In this document: positions 8,286 to 17,919 of the stretch, in pieces | Numbering within the stretch: position 1 is the first letter of the stretch | How the letters are laid out: the number at the start of each line of letters is the position of its first letter | Assembly (NCBI RefSeq): GCF_009674485.1 | Contig: NZ_WKJJ01000015.1 | Location: 1 to 64,000, forward strand | DNA: 64,000 nt | Direction: 5' to 3' | Origin: Pseudoduganella rivuli | GTDB lineage: Bacteria; Pseudomonadota; Gammaproteobacteria; Burkholderiales; Burkholderiaceae_D | Translations under genes and position numbers: made by a program | The notes under the pieces: generated by a model | What the model saw: the letters and a program-made list of their open reading frames with translations, nothing else | Databases searched by the model: none | What the model was told of the DNA's origin: nothing

Positions 8286-9337
8286 GGCAAGTTCAAATGG
8301 CTGCGGTCGAGAAAGCGGTCGTAATACAGGTGGCTGCCGCCGCCCAGCTGCCGTACGGCGGCGACGGTGGCGTCGATCATGGCGGGCGGGCCGCACAGGT
8401 AAACACTGCTGTCCGGCACACTGCAAAAGCTGCCGAGGTGTCTGTCGCAATAGCCCGTCAAGCCGCGCCAGCCCGAATCCGCCGGTTCCTGCGACAGCAC
8501 GGGCGCCACCACCATGGTCCCCGGCCAGGTACGTTGCAAGGCTTGCAGTTGTTCCTGGCAATACAGGTCACGCTGGCTGCGGGCTGCAATAAACAACGTC
8601 ACGTCGGGCGCGCTGCGGCGCGTGCCGAGCGCTTCCAGCATGGCCAGCACGGGCGCCAGTCCCGTGCCGCCCGCCACGCACACGATGGGCCGGCCATCAT
8701 CGCGGAAACCGAAATCGCCATAGGGGCCGGCCAGCTGTATCCGTTCGCCGCTGCGGTCGGCCGCGAACAGCCATTCCGTGAACAGCCCTCCCGCCACACG
8801 GCGCACGTGGAATGGCACGCGGCACTGTGGTCCACCCTGCGGCGCGGCGCTGAATGAATAACAGCGGGGCGCATCGGCCAGCGCCGCATGGCCCGGCACG
8901 GTCAGTTGCGCATACTGTCCTGCCGTATAGGCGATAGGGTCATCGAGCTCGATGACCAGTTGCACAATATCGTGACTGAATGCGTGCATCTGCGCGATGC
9001 GGCCACTGCGCACGGCCTGCGCCCCCACGCCCGGAGTCAGTCCCGGCACGTCCAGCTGCACGTCGCCCAGCGCTTCGCTCTGGCATGCCAGCAGGTAGCC
9101 CTGGCGCAGCGCCGCCGTGCCGACGTGGCGGGAAATATCCTGCCTGAGCCGCACCCTGCCCGTCACCAGCCGGCAGCGGCATGAGCCGCACTCGCCGGCC
9201 AGGCATAAATGCGGCATCCGCCAGCCGGCGCGCAAGCCCGCCTTCACCAGCGACTCGCCGCGCCCCACCGGCGCCGAGTCCGCCGTCCCGTTGACCGTCA
9301 TGCGCCAGCCGCCGCCGGTCCCTTCTGTCCCATCCAT
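8282..9337 (-). CDS. 2Fe-2S ferredoxin/FAD/NAD(P) oxidoreductase
   Basis: Three-part electron transfer flavoprotein. The N-terminal plant-type [2Fe-2S] domain has CLAGECGSC plus a later YLLACQ; an FAD-binding domain shows RCYSFSAAP; an NAD(P)-binding domain shows VAGGTGLAPVLAML and YLCGPPAMIDA. This layout matches reductase components of ring-hydroxylating and monooxygenase systems. I chose the ATG at 9337 because GGGAG lies just before it; a GTG at 9364 is possible. First gene of the operon with the secreted protein and fatty acid hydroxylase, divergent from a Crp/Fnr regulator. Confidence 0.92.
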   Translation of the reverse strand: MDGTEGTGGGWRMTVNGTADSAPVGRGESLVKAGLRAGWRMPHLCLAGECGSCRCRLVTGRVRLRQDISRHVGTAALRQGYLLACQSEALGDVQLDVPGLTPGVGAQAVRSGRIAQMHAFSHDIVQLVIELDDPIAYTAGQYAQLTVPGHAALADAPRCYSFSAAPQGGPQCRVPFHVRRVAGGLFTEWLFAADRSGERIQLAGPYGDFGFRDDGRPIVCVAGGTGLAPVLAMLEALGTRRSAPDVTLFIAARSQRDLYCQEQLQALQRTWPGTMVVAPVLSQEPADSGWRGLTGYCDRHLGSFCSVPDSSVYLCGPPAMIDATVAAVRQLGGGSHLYYDRFLDRSHLNLP

Positions 9338-9415
9338 ATCACTCCCGTCCGATGATGAATACACACGGAACTTTTATATCAGTGGAGCAATATCTATACT
9401 GTAAAGGACTTCACA

Positions 9416-10105
9416 GTGCCCTTGCCGCCGATGCCCTTTCCCCGACACCACGCCACCTTGCTGGACAACCTGATCCCTGCCACACGCCAGGCTGTGCTGC
9501 AGGCCGGCACGGAGCGGCGTTACCGGGACGGCCAGGTCATCCACCGGCAGGGCGACAACAATCGCGCGCTGCAAGTGATCCTGGAGGGCGCCGTGACATT
9601 CAGCCGTCTCGATGCGGAAGGACGGCAAGTGACGATGGCCACCGTCGGCGCCGGCGGGATATTTGGCCAGATTCCCCTGCTGACGGGCCGCCTGCGCACC
9701 CATGACGCCATGGCGGCGGGCGATGCGCGCGTACTGCATATTGCGCCGGAAAGCTTCAACGGCTTGCTTCAGCGCCATCCTGACTTGCGCGAGGCGCTGC
9801 TGGCGGACCTGGCCGACGCATTGGCGCAGGCGCTGGATTTGCTGGACGACAGCCAGCGGCTGGCCCTGCCGCAGCGCATGGCGCGCTACCTGCTGGCCAA
9901 GGCCGGCAGCCCTGAACCCGGCGGGCCACCCACGGTGCACGCCAGCCAGAGCGATATTGCCAGCGCCCTCAATGTCACGCGCGAGGCCGTGGCCATGGCG
10001 CTGAAACACTTCCGCGCCGATGGTATGGTGGAAACGCGCTACCGGGCCATCGTCCTGGCGCGCCCGGATGCACTGCATGCTATAGCCCGGCTGCCGCCAC
10101 CGTGA
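9416..10105 (+). CDS. Crp/Fnr family transcriptional regulator
   Basis: A cyclic-nucleotide-binding-type sensor fold (about 30-130: LQVILEGAVTFSRLD, GGIFGQIPLLTG) is followed by a winged helix (QSDIASALNVTREAVAMAL, about 185-205). There is no cysteine anywhere, so it is not an Fe-S FNR-type oxygen sensor. The start is GTG at 9416 with AAGGA seven bases upstream; an ATG at 9431 is the alternative. It is divergent from the reductase-hydroxylase operon across about 80 bases and is its likely regulator by position. The effector is unknown. Confidence 0.93.
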   Translation: MPLPPMPFPRHHATLLDNLIPATRQAVLQAGTERRYRDGQVIHRQGDNNRALQVILEGAVTFSRLDAEGRQVTMATVGAGGIFGQIPLLTGRLRTHDAMAAGDARVLHIAPESFNGLLQRHPDLREALLADLADALAQALDLLDDSQRLALPQRMARYLLAKAGSPEPGGPPTVHASQSDIASALNVTREAVAMALKHFRADGMVETRYRAIVLARPDALHAIARLPPP

Positions 10106-10133
10106 TACGCTAAGCCTACAGGAGGAGTCTTGG

Positions 10134-11120
10134 ATGACGCAGCAGGAAATCCGCTTTGCCACTTTCAATGTTTGCAACCTGGCCCCAGCAGGCGCGCAGC
10201 TGTATGACAACCTGGCCCCGCTGACGGCCGATGAATACGAAGCCAAGGCCAACTGGACCGCGCGGCAAATCGACTTGCTCGATGCCGATGTGATCGGGTT
10301 CCAGGAAATCTTTTCCCAGGCGGCACTGCGCGATGTGCTGTCCCGCACGCGGCTCTACCGCGACGCGGTGCACGCCGGCTTCGATCCCGATCCCCATGCC
10401 ACGCGCCTGACACCCAATGTGGCGCTGGTGTCGCGCCTGCCGCTGGCGGCGGAACCGGTGGTCTATGCGGATTTCCCGCAAGGCGTGTCGTCGGACTCGG
10501 GCAACCCCGATGCCGACCGCTTTGCCCGCGCCCCGCTGCATGCCCCGGTGCTGCTGCCCAATGGCGTGGTGGCCGATATCGTCGTGGTGCATTTGAAGTC
10601 GCGCCGGCCCGATTACCGCAATGGCGACGGCAACGGCGACCCGCTGCAATATGCGCTGGCCAATTTACGTTCGCTGGTCTGGCGCGGCACGGAAGCGGTG
10701 GCGCTGCGCGTGCTGCTGTCGAACCTGATGCGTGAAAACAACCGGCCGTGCGTGGCCATGGGCGACTTCAACGACACGGCCGATGCGGTCACCACCACCA
10801 TCGTCATGGGCGCCGGCTCCGCGTGCGAACCGGGCGATGAATTCAGGGGCCGCATGTTCGATTGCGCGCAAATCCAGATGCGCCAGGATTTGCTGCGGCA
10901 CGTGGGCTTCACCACTTTGCACGAAGGGCGCTACAACACGATCGACCATATCCTGGTGTCGGAACATTTCCACCAGCAATCGGCGCGGGCGATAGCCGAT
11001 GTGCTGGATGTCGCCTACCTCAACGACCACCTGGCCGATATGCGGCCGGAAGTGTCCGACCACGGGCAGGTCAGGGTCCGCCTGCGCTTGCGCGACATGC
11101 CGGATTCCGTAGGGCGGTAA
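10134..11120 (+). CDS. Endonuclease/exonuclease/phosphatase family protein
   Basis: Metal-dependent phosphodiesterase/nuclease fold (EEP superfamily): FATFNVCNL, the metal-binding Glu in VIGFQEIF, VVHLKSRRP, the catalytic MGDFNDTADA, and TIDHILVS with the final SDHGQV. No signal peptide, 328 residues. AGGAGG lies seven to eight bases before the ATG. It begins 28 bases after the Crp/Fnr gene and may be cotranscribed. Substrate class (DNA, phospholipid or small molecule) cannot be told from these motifs. Confidence 0.9.
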   Translation: MTQQEIRFATFNVCNLAPAGAQLYDNLAPLTADEYEAKANWTARQIDLLDADVIGFQEIFSQAALRDVLSRTRLYRDAVHAGFDPDPHATRLTPNVALVSRLPLAAEPVVYADFPQGVSSDSGNPDADRFARAPLHAPVLLPNGVVADIVVVHLKSRRPDYRNGDGNGDPLQYALANLRSLVWRGTEAVALRVLLSNLMRENNRPCVAMGDFNDTADAVTTTIVMGAGSACEPGDEFRGRMFDCAQIQMRQDLLRHVGFTTLHEGRYNTIDHILVSEHFHQQSARAIADVLDVAYLNDHLADMRPEVSDHGQVRVRLRLRDMPDSVGR

Positions 11121-11212
11121 TCCGCAGGATTGCCGCCATGCCGGCGCAGCCACTGCTGCCGGCGCCACCACTGCGCGCGCACGGCGGCTTGATGAGACCA
11201 AGCCGCCCTACG
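11109..11212. repeat. Compound palindromic repeat, copy c
   Basis: Lies between the convergent nuclease and GGDEF-EAL genes. It opens with GTAGGGCGG and closes with CCGCCCTAC. Two hairpins lie inside: 11113-11137 (GGCGGTAATCC/GGATTGCCGCC) and 11183-11207 (GGCGGCTTG/CAAGCCGCC). The first contains the TAA stop of the nuclease gene. Best-developed copy of the family, arranged like a bacterial interspersed mosaic element, and probably a bidirectional terminator. Confidence 0.75.
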
Positions 11213-11224
11213 CATTCAACGTTA

Positions 11225-13306
11225 TCAACGTAACAGTTGCACCAGTTCGCCGCCTTCTACCTGGCGCTCCGCCAGCAAGCCCTGGTAATAATCGCATCCA
11301 TGGCTGCGCAGCAAATCCAGTTGCGCAGCCGTCTCCACCCCTTCGGCCGTCACTTGCATGTGCAGGCTGCGCGCCATCGCAACAGTGGCGGCAATCGCGG
11401 CGCCATCGTGCGCGCCCGTGAAAGAGCGGTCGATTTTCAGTTTGCCGACCGGGTAGGTTTTCAGCAGGCCCAGCTGTGAATAGCCGGTGCCGAAGTCATC
11501 GATGGCCAGCCGCACGCCCTGCGCATGCAGCGCTTGCAGCAGCGCCGGCGCATCATGGCACTTCATCAGCAAGTCTTCCGTCAACTCCAGTTCCAGCCCG
11601 TCCGGCGGCAGTCCCGTGGCGGCCAGCGCTTCTGCCACCGCGTGCGGCAATTGCGCAAATTGGGCGGGTGACACGTTGACGGCCACCACCAGGTCCTGGC
11701 CTGCCGCGCGCCAGCGTTGCGCGGCGCCGCAGGCTTCCCGCAACACCCACTGGCTGATGGCCGGCATCAGGCCGGCCGCTTCCGCCACCGGGAGAAAATG
11801 TTGCGGCGCCTGCACGCCCCGCTGCGGATCGCACCAGCGCAACAGCGCTTCCATCGCCACGGGCTGGCCCGTGCGCACGTCGATTTCCGGCTGGTAGTGC
11901 AGCGTGAACTCGCCTGCCGCCAGCGCGGCGCGCAGGCGCTGTTCGAGGCCTGCCCGCTCGCTGGCCTGTGCATGCATGTGCGGATTGAAAAACTGAAAAC
12001 TGTTGCGGCGGTTTTGCTTGGCGTGATACATGGCCACGTCGGCGCGCGCAATCAATTCGTCGATACTGCCGCCATCGCCGGGAAAAATGCTGATCCCGAT
12101 CGACGCGGACAGCGGCAAGGTATGTCCTTCCACCACGCATGGCTGCGCCAGTGCCTGCAGGATGGAACCCGCCACGTGCGCAGCCTGGCCGCTGCCGCCG
12201 ATATCGGCCAGCAGCACGAGGAATTCATCGCCGCCGTAGCGGCTGACCGTATCGGCGCCCCGCACGCAACGCACCAGGCGCGCCGCCACTTCCTTCAGCA
12301 ACGCGTCGCCCACCGGGTGGCCCAGCGTATCGTTGACTTGCTTGAAGTGGTCCAGGTCGATGTACAGGATGGCCAGCATGGCCTGGTGGCGACGCGCCGC
12401 CGCCAGCGCCTGCGACAGCCGGTCCTGCAGCAGCACGCGGTTCGGCAAATCCGTCAGGTAATCGTGTTCGGCCAGGTGGCGCGTGCGCTCTTCCGCCTTC
12501 TTGCGGTCGGAAATATCGGACAGGATCCCCATGTAATTGGTGATATTGCCCTGCGCATCGCGGATGGCGGTCAGCGCCAGCCAGCCGGGAAACGGATCGC
12601 CGCCCGCTCGGCGCGATGCGATTTCCCCCTGCCAGTAGCCGTCGTCATCCACTTCGCGCCACATCCGGTGGCACAGTTCAGTGTCCTCGAAACCGCTCTG
12701 CACGCTAATGAAGTCATGGCCAAGCATCTGCTGCTCGGTGCGGCCCGTCACCTGCGCATAAGCATGGTTGGCGGCAATGATGCGGCGCTGCCGGTCCATC
12801 AGCACGATGGCGTCGCGGCTGTATTCAAAAACCTGTGCCGCCAGGTTCAATTGCCGCTCCAGTTGCTTGCGGGCCGTGACGTCCACGTCCATGCAAAACA
12901 CTTGCCGCACGACGCCCCCCCGCACCACGGGAAACAGCATCGAATAGACCCACAGGTCGCGCCCGTCGGCGGTGCGTACGCGCCAGTCGGCGGCCGGGCT
13001 GGGCTGGCCGGTTTGCCACACCTGCTCCAGTATCGCATCGCGCGCGGCCTGGTCTTCGAAGGTATACAAGCCATTTAATGGCTTGCCCAGCGCGCCATCG
13101 CCATCGATGCCATACAGCAAGCGGCAACTGTCGTTCCAGAACTGCACATTACGTGCGTGGTCCATGCAGTGAACGGCGACCAGCGGCGTCAATTCCATCG
13201 CGCCGATCAGGTGGGAAATCAAGTCCAGCGCGTCTTGCGCCGGGTGGTGGTGGGGGTGCACTTCTTGATCCACGGCGTCCTCGCTGGTGGTGGCGGTTTG
13301 CTCCAT
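11225..13306 (-). CDS. PAS-PAS-GGDEF-EAL c-di-GMP signalling protein
   Basis: Cytosolic protein with two PAS sensor domains (about 30-150 and 155-275), a GGDEF domain (about 280-440) and an EAL phosphodiesterase domain (about 445-693). Both catalytic centres look intact: YGGDEF with I-site RGAD on the cyclase side; EALLRW, ELTED, DDFGTGYS, LKIDRSF and AEGVE on the EAL side. It could make or break c-di-GMP; which activity dominates cannot be seen. No transmembrane segment. Divergent from the RND operon across 230 bases. Confidence 0.95.
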   Translation of the reverse strand: MEQTATTSEDAVDQEVHPHHHPAQDALDLISHLIGAMELTPLVAVHCMDHARNVQFWNDSCRLLYGIDGDGALGKPLNGLYTFEDQAARDAILEQVWQTGQPSPAADWRVRTADGRDLWVYSMLFPVVRGGVVRQVFCMDVDVTARKQLERQLNLAAQVFEYSRDAIVLMDRQRRIIAANHAYAQVTGRTEQQMLGHDFISVQSGFEDTELCHRMWREVDDDGYWQGEIASRRAGGDPFPGWLALTAIRDAQGNITNYMGILSDISDRKKAEERTRHLAEHDYLTDLPNRVLLQDRLSQALAAARRHQAMLAILYIDLDHFKQVNDTLGHPVGDALLKEVAARLVRCVRGADTVSRYGGDEFLVLLADIGGSGQAAHVAGSILQALAQPCVVEGHTLPLSASIGISIFPGDGGSIDELIARADVAMYHAKQNRRNSFQFFNPHMHAQASERAGLEQRLRAALAAGEFTLHYQPEIDVRTGQPVAMEALLRWCDPQRGVQAPQHFLPVAEAAGLMPAISQWVLREACGAAQRWRAAGQDLVVAVNVSPAQFAQLPHAVAEALAATGLPPDGLELELTEDLLMKCHDAPALLQALHAQGVRLAIDDFGTGYSQLGLLKTYPVGKLKIDRSFTGAHDGAAIAATVAMARSLHMQVTAEGVETAAQLDLLRSHGCDYYQGLLAERQVEGGELVQLLR

Positions 13307-13538
13307 GATCCCGCTCTACGGCTGTGCCGCTATTGATACTTGTCAGTGTCGCACGAAGACCACCGCTCTTTAAAAAAAATCAACTTCTTGACTGATCCAG
13401 CGCAATCCATCCCCGTTTTTCTGCATTCCAGCCGCCCGATCCCACGCTTTATCGCACTGCCGTGGTGCGGGGACTTGGAATTTTCTACAGTGTCACCATC
13501 CCTTCCGCCGGCATGTTGTGCCCAACCGAGAACATATA

Positions 13539-14783
13539 ATGAAACTGGAAACTCTGCCCTTGTCCCCCAAATCCCCGACCCCGGCCAGCCGGCGCTGGAA
13601 AAAGCCGGCCATAGCGCTGGTCGTGCTGGCCCTGGCCGGCGGCGGCTGGACCGTCATGCAGTCGAAAAAAGCGCCGGCCACGGCACCGGCTGCGGCGAAA
13701 AGCGCGGAAAAAAAAGGTCCGGACACGTTCGAGCTGGCGTCCAGCGACGTGGCCGCCATCGATGCGCGCGCGCTGTCCGTCAGCTTGCCGCTGTCGGGCT
13801 CGCTGATGCCGATTGCCCAAGCCACCATCAAAGCCAAGGTGTCGGGCGAAGTGCGTGAGACCATGGTACGCGAAGGCATGACCGTTACCGCAGGACAAGT
13901 CATTGCCCGCCTCGACCAGGCCGACTGGCAAGCCCGCGCCAGCCAGCAACAGGCCGCCGTGGACGAAGCGCAGGCGCGCCTGGCCATGGCCAACCGCAAC
14001 CATGCGAACAGCCAGGCCTTGCTGAAACAGAATTTCATTTCCCAAACCCAGTTCGACACCACGGCCAACGCGGTGGAACTGGCGCGCGCTTCCGTCAAGG
14101 CGGCGCAAGCCCAGCTGGACCTGGCCCGCATCGCGCTGAATGACAGCGTGATCCGCGCGCCGATCAGCGGCATTGTCTCCAAACGTCATGTGCAGGCGGG
14201 CGAAAAAGTCGCGCCTGACATGCCCGTCTTCACCATCGTCAACCTGTCCGAACTGACGCTCGAAGCGCAGGTGCCCGCTTCCGACATTCCCCGTGTGAAA
14301 GTGGGCCAGGAAGTGGCGTTCAAGGTCGATGGTTTCCAGCAGCGCGAATTCAGCGGCAAGGTGGCCCGCATCAACCCGGCCGCGGAAGCCGGTTCGCGCG
14401 CCATGCTGGTGTATATCTCCGTGGCGAACCACGATGGCGCGCTGCTGGGCGGCATGTTTGCCAAGGGCGGCATCGTCACGGCCCGTTCGCCAGTGATGCC
14501 GCTGGTGCCGCTGGCGGCCGTGCGCGACGAACAGGGCAAGCAGGTGGTGTACCGGATCGACCAGGGCAACGTGGTGGCGCAACCGGTGAAACTGGGCTTG
14601 CGCAACGAAGACCTGGGGTATGCGGAAGTCACGGAAGGGCTGGCGCCCGGCGCGCAAGTGATCGTCGCCAAGCTGGAAGGCGTGAAACCGGGCGTGAAGG
14701 TGAAAGCCCCTGCCGTCGCTCCCGCGCCGGCGCAGCCATCGTCCGAAGCGCAACAGACCGCCGCCCTGGCGCAGCGGGGTTAA
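13539..14783 (+). CDS. RND efflux periplasmic adaptor (membrane fusion protein)
   Basis: Periplasmic adaptor of an RND pump. An N-terminal membrane anchor (about 25-42, no lipobox) is followed by a lipoyl/barrel-sandwich half (LPLSGSLMPIAQATIKAKVSGEV), an alpha-hairpin (about 130-210, Ala/Gln-rich), then the second half (VIRAPISGIVSKR) and beta-barrel parts. I chose the ATG at 13539 (MKLETLPLS); a GTG 21 bases upstream is in frame. Three bases separate its stop from the permease ATG. No outer-membrane channel gene follows, so it must borrow one. Confidence 0.94.
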   Translation: MKLETLPLSPKSPTPASRRWKKPAIALVVLALAGGGWTVMQSKKAPATAPAAAKSAEKKGPDTFELASSDVAAIDARALSVSLPLSGSLMPIAQATIKAKVSGEVRETMVREGMTVTAGQVIARLDQADWQARASQQQAAVDEAQARLAMANRNHANSQALLKQNFISQTQFDTTANAVELARASVKAAQAQLDLARIALNDSVIRAPISGIVSKRHVQAGEKVAPDMPVFTIVNLSELTLEAQVPASDIPRVKVGQEVAFKVDGFQQREFSGKVARINPAAEAGSRAMLVYISVANHDGALLGGMFAKGGIVTARSPVMPLVPLAAVRDEQGKQVVYRIDQGNVVAQPVKLGLRNEDLGYAEVTEGLAPGAQVIVAKLEGVKPGVKVKAPAVAPAPAQPSSEAQQTAALAQRG

Positions 14784-14786
14784 GCC

Positions 14787-17700
14787 ATGTGGATCACTAA
14801 AATCAGTATCCGGTACCCGGTGTTTGCCACCATGGTGATGGTGGCGCTGATGGTGCTGGGCTTGTCCTCGTACAAACGGCTGGGCGTGGAAAGCATGCCG
14901 AACGTGCAAATCCCGGTTGCCGTGATTGAAATCCAGTATCCGGGCGCGTCGCCGGAACAGGTGGAAAACGACATTACCCGCCCGGTGGAAGACATCGTCA
15001 ACACCGTATCCGGCGTGAAAACCATCCGCGCCAACTCGTGGGAAGGCCGGGCCGGGCTTTTCCTGGAATTCCAGCTGGCCACCAACATGGACCGCGCGAT
15101 GCAGGAATTGCGCGACAAGGTGGCGCAGGTGCGTCCCCGCTTCCCGAAAGAAGCCAAGGACCCGTTCATCATCCGCGCGGAAGGCGACAATGAACAGCCC
15201 ATCGTGACGATGGCGCTGACCTCGTCGCAGCGCGGCTTGCGCGAACTGTCGACCATGACGGACCAGATCATTTCCAAGCGCTTCCAGGGCGTGCCGGGCG
15301 TGGGCCAGGTGCGCGTGACCGGCACCACCAAGCGCCAGGTGTGGATCAGCCTGCGTCCGGGCGACATGCGTGCGCAAGCCGTCGGCGTCGATGAAGTGAT
15401 CCGCGCGATCCAGAACACCAATGCCAACCTGCCGGCCGGTAACGTCAGCCAGGGCGTCACCGAGCAATTGATCCGCGTCGAAGGCAAGATCAAGGAAGCG
15501 CGCGAATTCAACAAGATCATCGTGGCGCGCCGCGCATCCGGCCCGGTCTACCTGGACCAAGTGGCCAGCGTCATCGATGGCGAGGAAGAAGCGCAATCGT
15601 ATTCGCGCATCAACGGCCAGCCGGGCGTCACGCTGGAAGTCACCAAGGTGCAGGACGCCAACGTGGTGGAAGTGGGCACCGGCATCGCCAGCGTCGTCGA
15701 CGAACTGAAAAAATCGCTGCCGTCCGACATCCAGCTGCGCATCATGGATTCGCAATCGGAGCGCGTGCAGGGCCAGCTCGACAACGTCAAGCACACCATC
15801 GTCGAAGGCGCCGTGCTGACCATGGTGATCGTGTTCTTCTTCCTGAAATCGTGGCGCTCGACCATCATCACCGGCCTGACCCTGCCGATCGCGGTGCTGG
15901 CCAGCTTCATCGCCATGAAGGCATTCGGCTTCACGCTGAACTTCCTGACCCTGATGGCGCTGTCGCTGTGCATCGGCCTGCTGATCGACGATGCGATCGT
16001 GGTGCGTGAAAACATCGTTCGCCATTTCGGCATGGGCAAGGACCATCATCAGGCGGCCGAAGACGGCACCAATGAAATCGGCCTGGCGGTGATGGCCACC
16101 ACGTTTGCGATTGTCGCCGTGTTCGTGCCGGTGGCCTTCATGGATGGCATCATCGGCCGCTTCTTCCTGCAGTTCGGCATCACGGTGACGGTGGCGGTGC
16201 TGATTTCGCTGTTCGTGTCGTTCACGCTCGACCCGATGCTGTCGTCCGTCTGGCCCGATCCGGAACACGACCGCTTCAAGTACCTGCCGTGGCTGGGCCG
16301 CTTCATGGACTTCGTCGAACGCGGCGTGGACCGGGTGCACGTGTGGTACGGCAAGGTCCTGGAAGTGGCGCTGAACTGGCGCAAGACCACCTTGGCAGTG
16401 ACGGCCGCCATCTTCGTGGGCAGCCTGATGCTGGTGCCAATGATCGGCGGCGAAATGTTCCCGGAAACCGACGATGGCAAAATCTTCATGCACTTCAAGA
16501 CCCCGGTCGGTTCCAGCCTGGAATACACCGACAGCAAGGTCAAACAGGTGGAAGCGGCACTGAAACCGTTCAAGGAAATCGACACCGTCGTGGCCAATAT
16601 CGGCACCCGCGACGGCCGCAACACGTCGGACGTGATCATCAAGCTGACGGACGTGAAGACGACCCATCGCCGCTCGCAAAAGGAGATGGAAAAAGCCATC
16701 CGCGAACGGCTGGCGCCGATTGCCGGTATCCAGCTGTCCGTGGGCCAAAAGCCGATCTTCATCGCCATCCTGGGCACCGATGAAGCAAAGCTGGACGCCG
16801 TGGCGCACCGCCTGATGGACAAGATGCGCAACATCAAGGGCGTGGCCGACCTGGAATACAGCCAGGAAGGCGCCAATCCGTCGACCCGCATCAAGATCAA
16901 CAATGAACTGGCCAGCGACCTGGGCCTGACCACGCAGCAAATCGGTTCCGCACTGCGTCCGTTCGTGGCCGGTGAAACCGTCAGCCACTGGCTGGCGGCC
17001 GATGGCCAGAACTACGACATCAACGTGCAGTTGCCGAAGTCGGGCCGCCAGCGCGTGGCGGACTTGTCGGACCTGTCGATCGCGTCGTCGAAAGTCGCGC
17101 CCGATGGCGGGCCGCAAATGGTGCCGCTGCGCCAGGTGGTGGAATTCATTCCATCATCGAGCCCGCAAGTGCTGAAACGCCAGGCCTTGCAGCGCCGCGT
17201 GGCGATCTACGCCGGCGTCGAAGGGCGCCCTGCCGGCGACGTCGACAAGGATGTCAAGAAAGCCATGGATTCGATTGAATTGCCGGCCGGCGTGCGTTTC
17301 GACGTGGCGGGCAATGCGCAGCAGATGGAAGAAACCATGGGCGGCGCCATGACGGCGCTGGGCGTGGCGGTGATCTTCATCTACCTGGTGCTGGCGTCGC
17401 AGTTCGGCAGCTTCCTGCAACCGATCGCCATCATGATGTCGCTGCCGCTGTCGCTGATCGGCGTGCTGGCCGCGCTGCTGGTGACGGGATCGACGTTGAA
17501 CGTGTTTTCCGTGATCGGCTTCATCATGCTGATGGGCCTGGTGACCAAGAACGCGATTTTGCTGGTGGACTTCACCAACCACGGCCAGCAGCATGGGCTG
17601 GACCAGCGCACCGCGATCCTGGAAGCGGGCCAGGTGCGCCTGCGTCCGATCCTGATGACGACCCTGGCGATGATCTTCGGCATGCTGCCGATGGCGATCG

Positions 17701-17903
17701 GCATGGGCGACGGCGGCGAAATCCAGGCGCCGATGGGCCGCGCCGTGATTGGCGGCGTGATCACGTCGACCCTGCTGACGCTGGTGGTGGTGCCGGTGGC
17801 CTACACGTACCTCGACAGCCTGGGCAAGCGCTGCGCACGGTGGTTTGGCGGCAAGCATGCCAAGGCCGAGCAAGCGGCGCTCACGGAAAGGAAGACGGCT
17901 TAA
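14787..17903 (+). CDS. RND efflux transporter permease (HAE1 type)
   Basis: Inner-membrane proton-driven pump of 1038 residues, the normal size, with twelve expected membrane segments. Shown by the start MWITKISIRYPVFATMVM, the porter-domain start PGASPEQVENDITRPVED, the TM4 proton-relay pair in GLLIDDAIVVREN, and the C-terminal GMLPMAIGMGDGGEIQAPMG with GGVITSTLLTLVVVP. The DD pair marks a drug/hydrophobe pump rather than a metal pump. Substrate unknown; no regulator gene of a usual type is adjacent. Confidence 0.96.
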   Translation: MWITKISIRYPVFATMVMVALMVLGLSSYKRLGVESMPNVQIPVAVIEIQYPGASPEQVENDITRPVEDIVNTVSGVKTIRANSWEGRAGLFLEFQLATNMDRAMQELRDKVAQVRPRFPKEAKDPFIIRAEGDNEQPIVTMALTSSQRGLRELSTMTDQIISKRFQGVPGVGQVRVTGTTKRQVWISLRPGDMRAQAVGVDEVIRAIQNTNANLPAGNVSQGVTEQLIRVEGKIKEAREFNKIIVARRASGPVYLDQVASVIDGEEEAQSYSRINGQPGVTLEVTKVQDANVVEVGTGIASVVDELKKSLPSDIQLRIMDSQSERVQGQLDNVKHTIVEGAVLTMVIVFFFLKSWRSTIITGLTLPIAVLASFIAMKAFGFTLNFLTLMALSLCIGLLIDDAIVVRENIVRHFGMGKDHHQAAEDGTNEIGLAVMATTFAIVAVFVPVAFMDGIIGRFFLQFGITVTVAVLISLFVSFTLDPMLSSVWPDPEHDRFKYLPWLGRFMDFVERGVDRVHVWYGKVLEVALNWRKTTLAVTAAIFVGSLMLVPMIGGEMFPETDDGKIFMHFKTPVGSSLEYTDSKVKQVEAALKPFKEIDTVVANIGTRDGRNTSDVIIKLTDVKTTHRRSQKEMEKAIRERLAPIAGIQLSVGQKPIFIAILGTDEAKLDAVAHRLMDKMRNIKGVADLEYSQEGANPSTRIKINNELASDLGLTTQQIGSALRPFVAGETVSHWLAADGQNYDINVQLPKSGRQRVADLSDLSIASSKVAPDGGPQMVPLRQVVEFIPSSSPQVLKRQALQRRVAIYAGVEGRPAGDVDKDVKKAMDSIELPAGVRFDVAGNAQQMEETMGGAMTALGVAVIFIYLVLASQFGSFLQPIAIMMSLPLSLIGVLAALLVTGSTLNVFSVIGFIMLMGLVTKNAILLVDFTNHGQQHGLDQRTAILEAGQVRLRPILMTTLAMIFGMLPMAIGMGDGGEIQAPMGRAVIGGVITSTLLTLVVVPVAYTYLDSLGKRCARWFGGKHAKAEQAALTERKTA

Positions 17904-17919
17904 AATCCGTAGGGCTGCA

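Noticed and set aside
9338..9415. FNR or CRP box in the divergent region
   Set aside because: No TTGAT-N4-ATCAA or TGTGA-N6-TCACA pattern is present.
13485..17117. A 1210-codon open frame on the minus strand
   Set aside because: It is His/Arg/Gln-rich antisense of the RND adaptor and permease genes, which carry clear family motifs. High GC gives long antisense frames.
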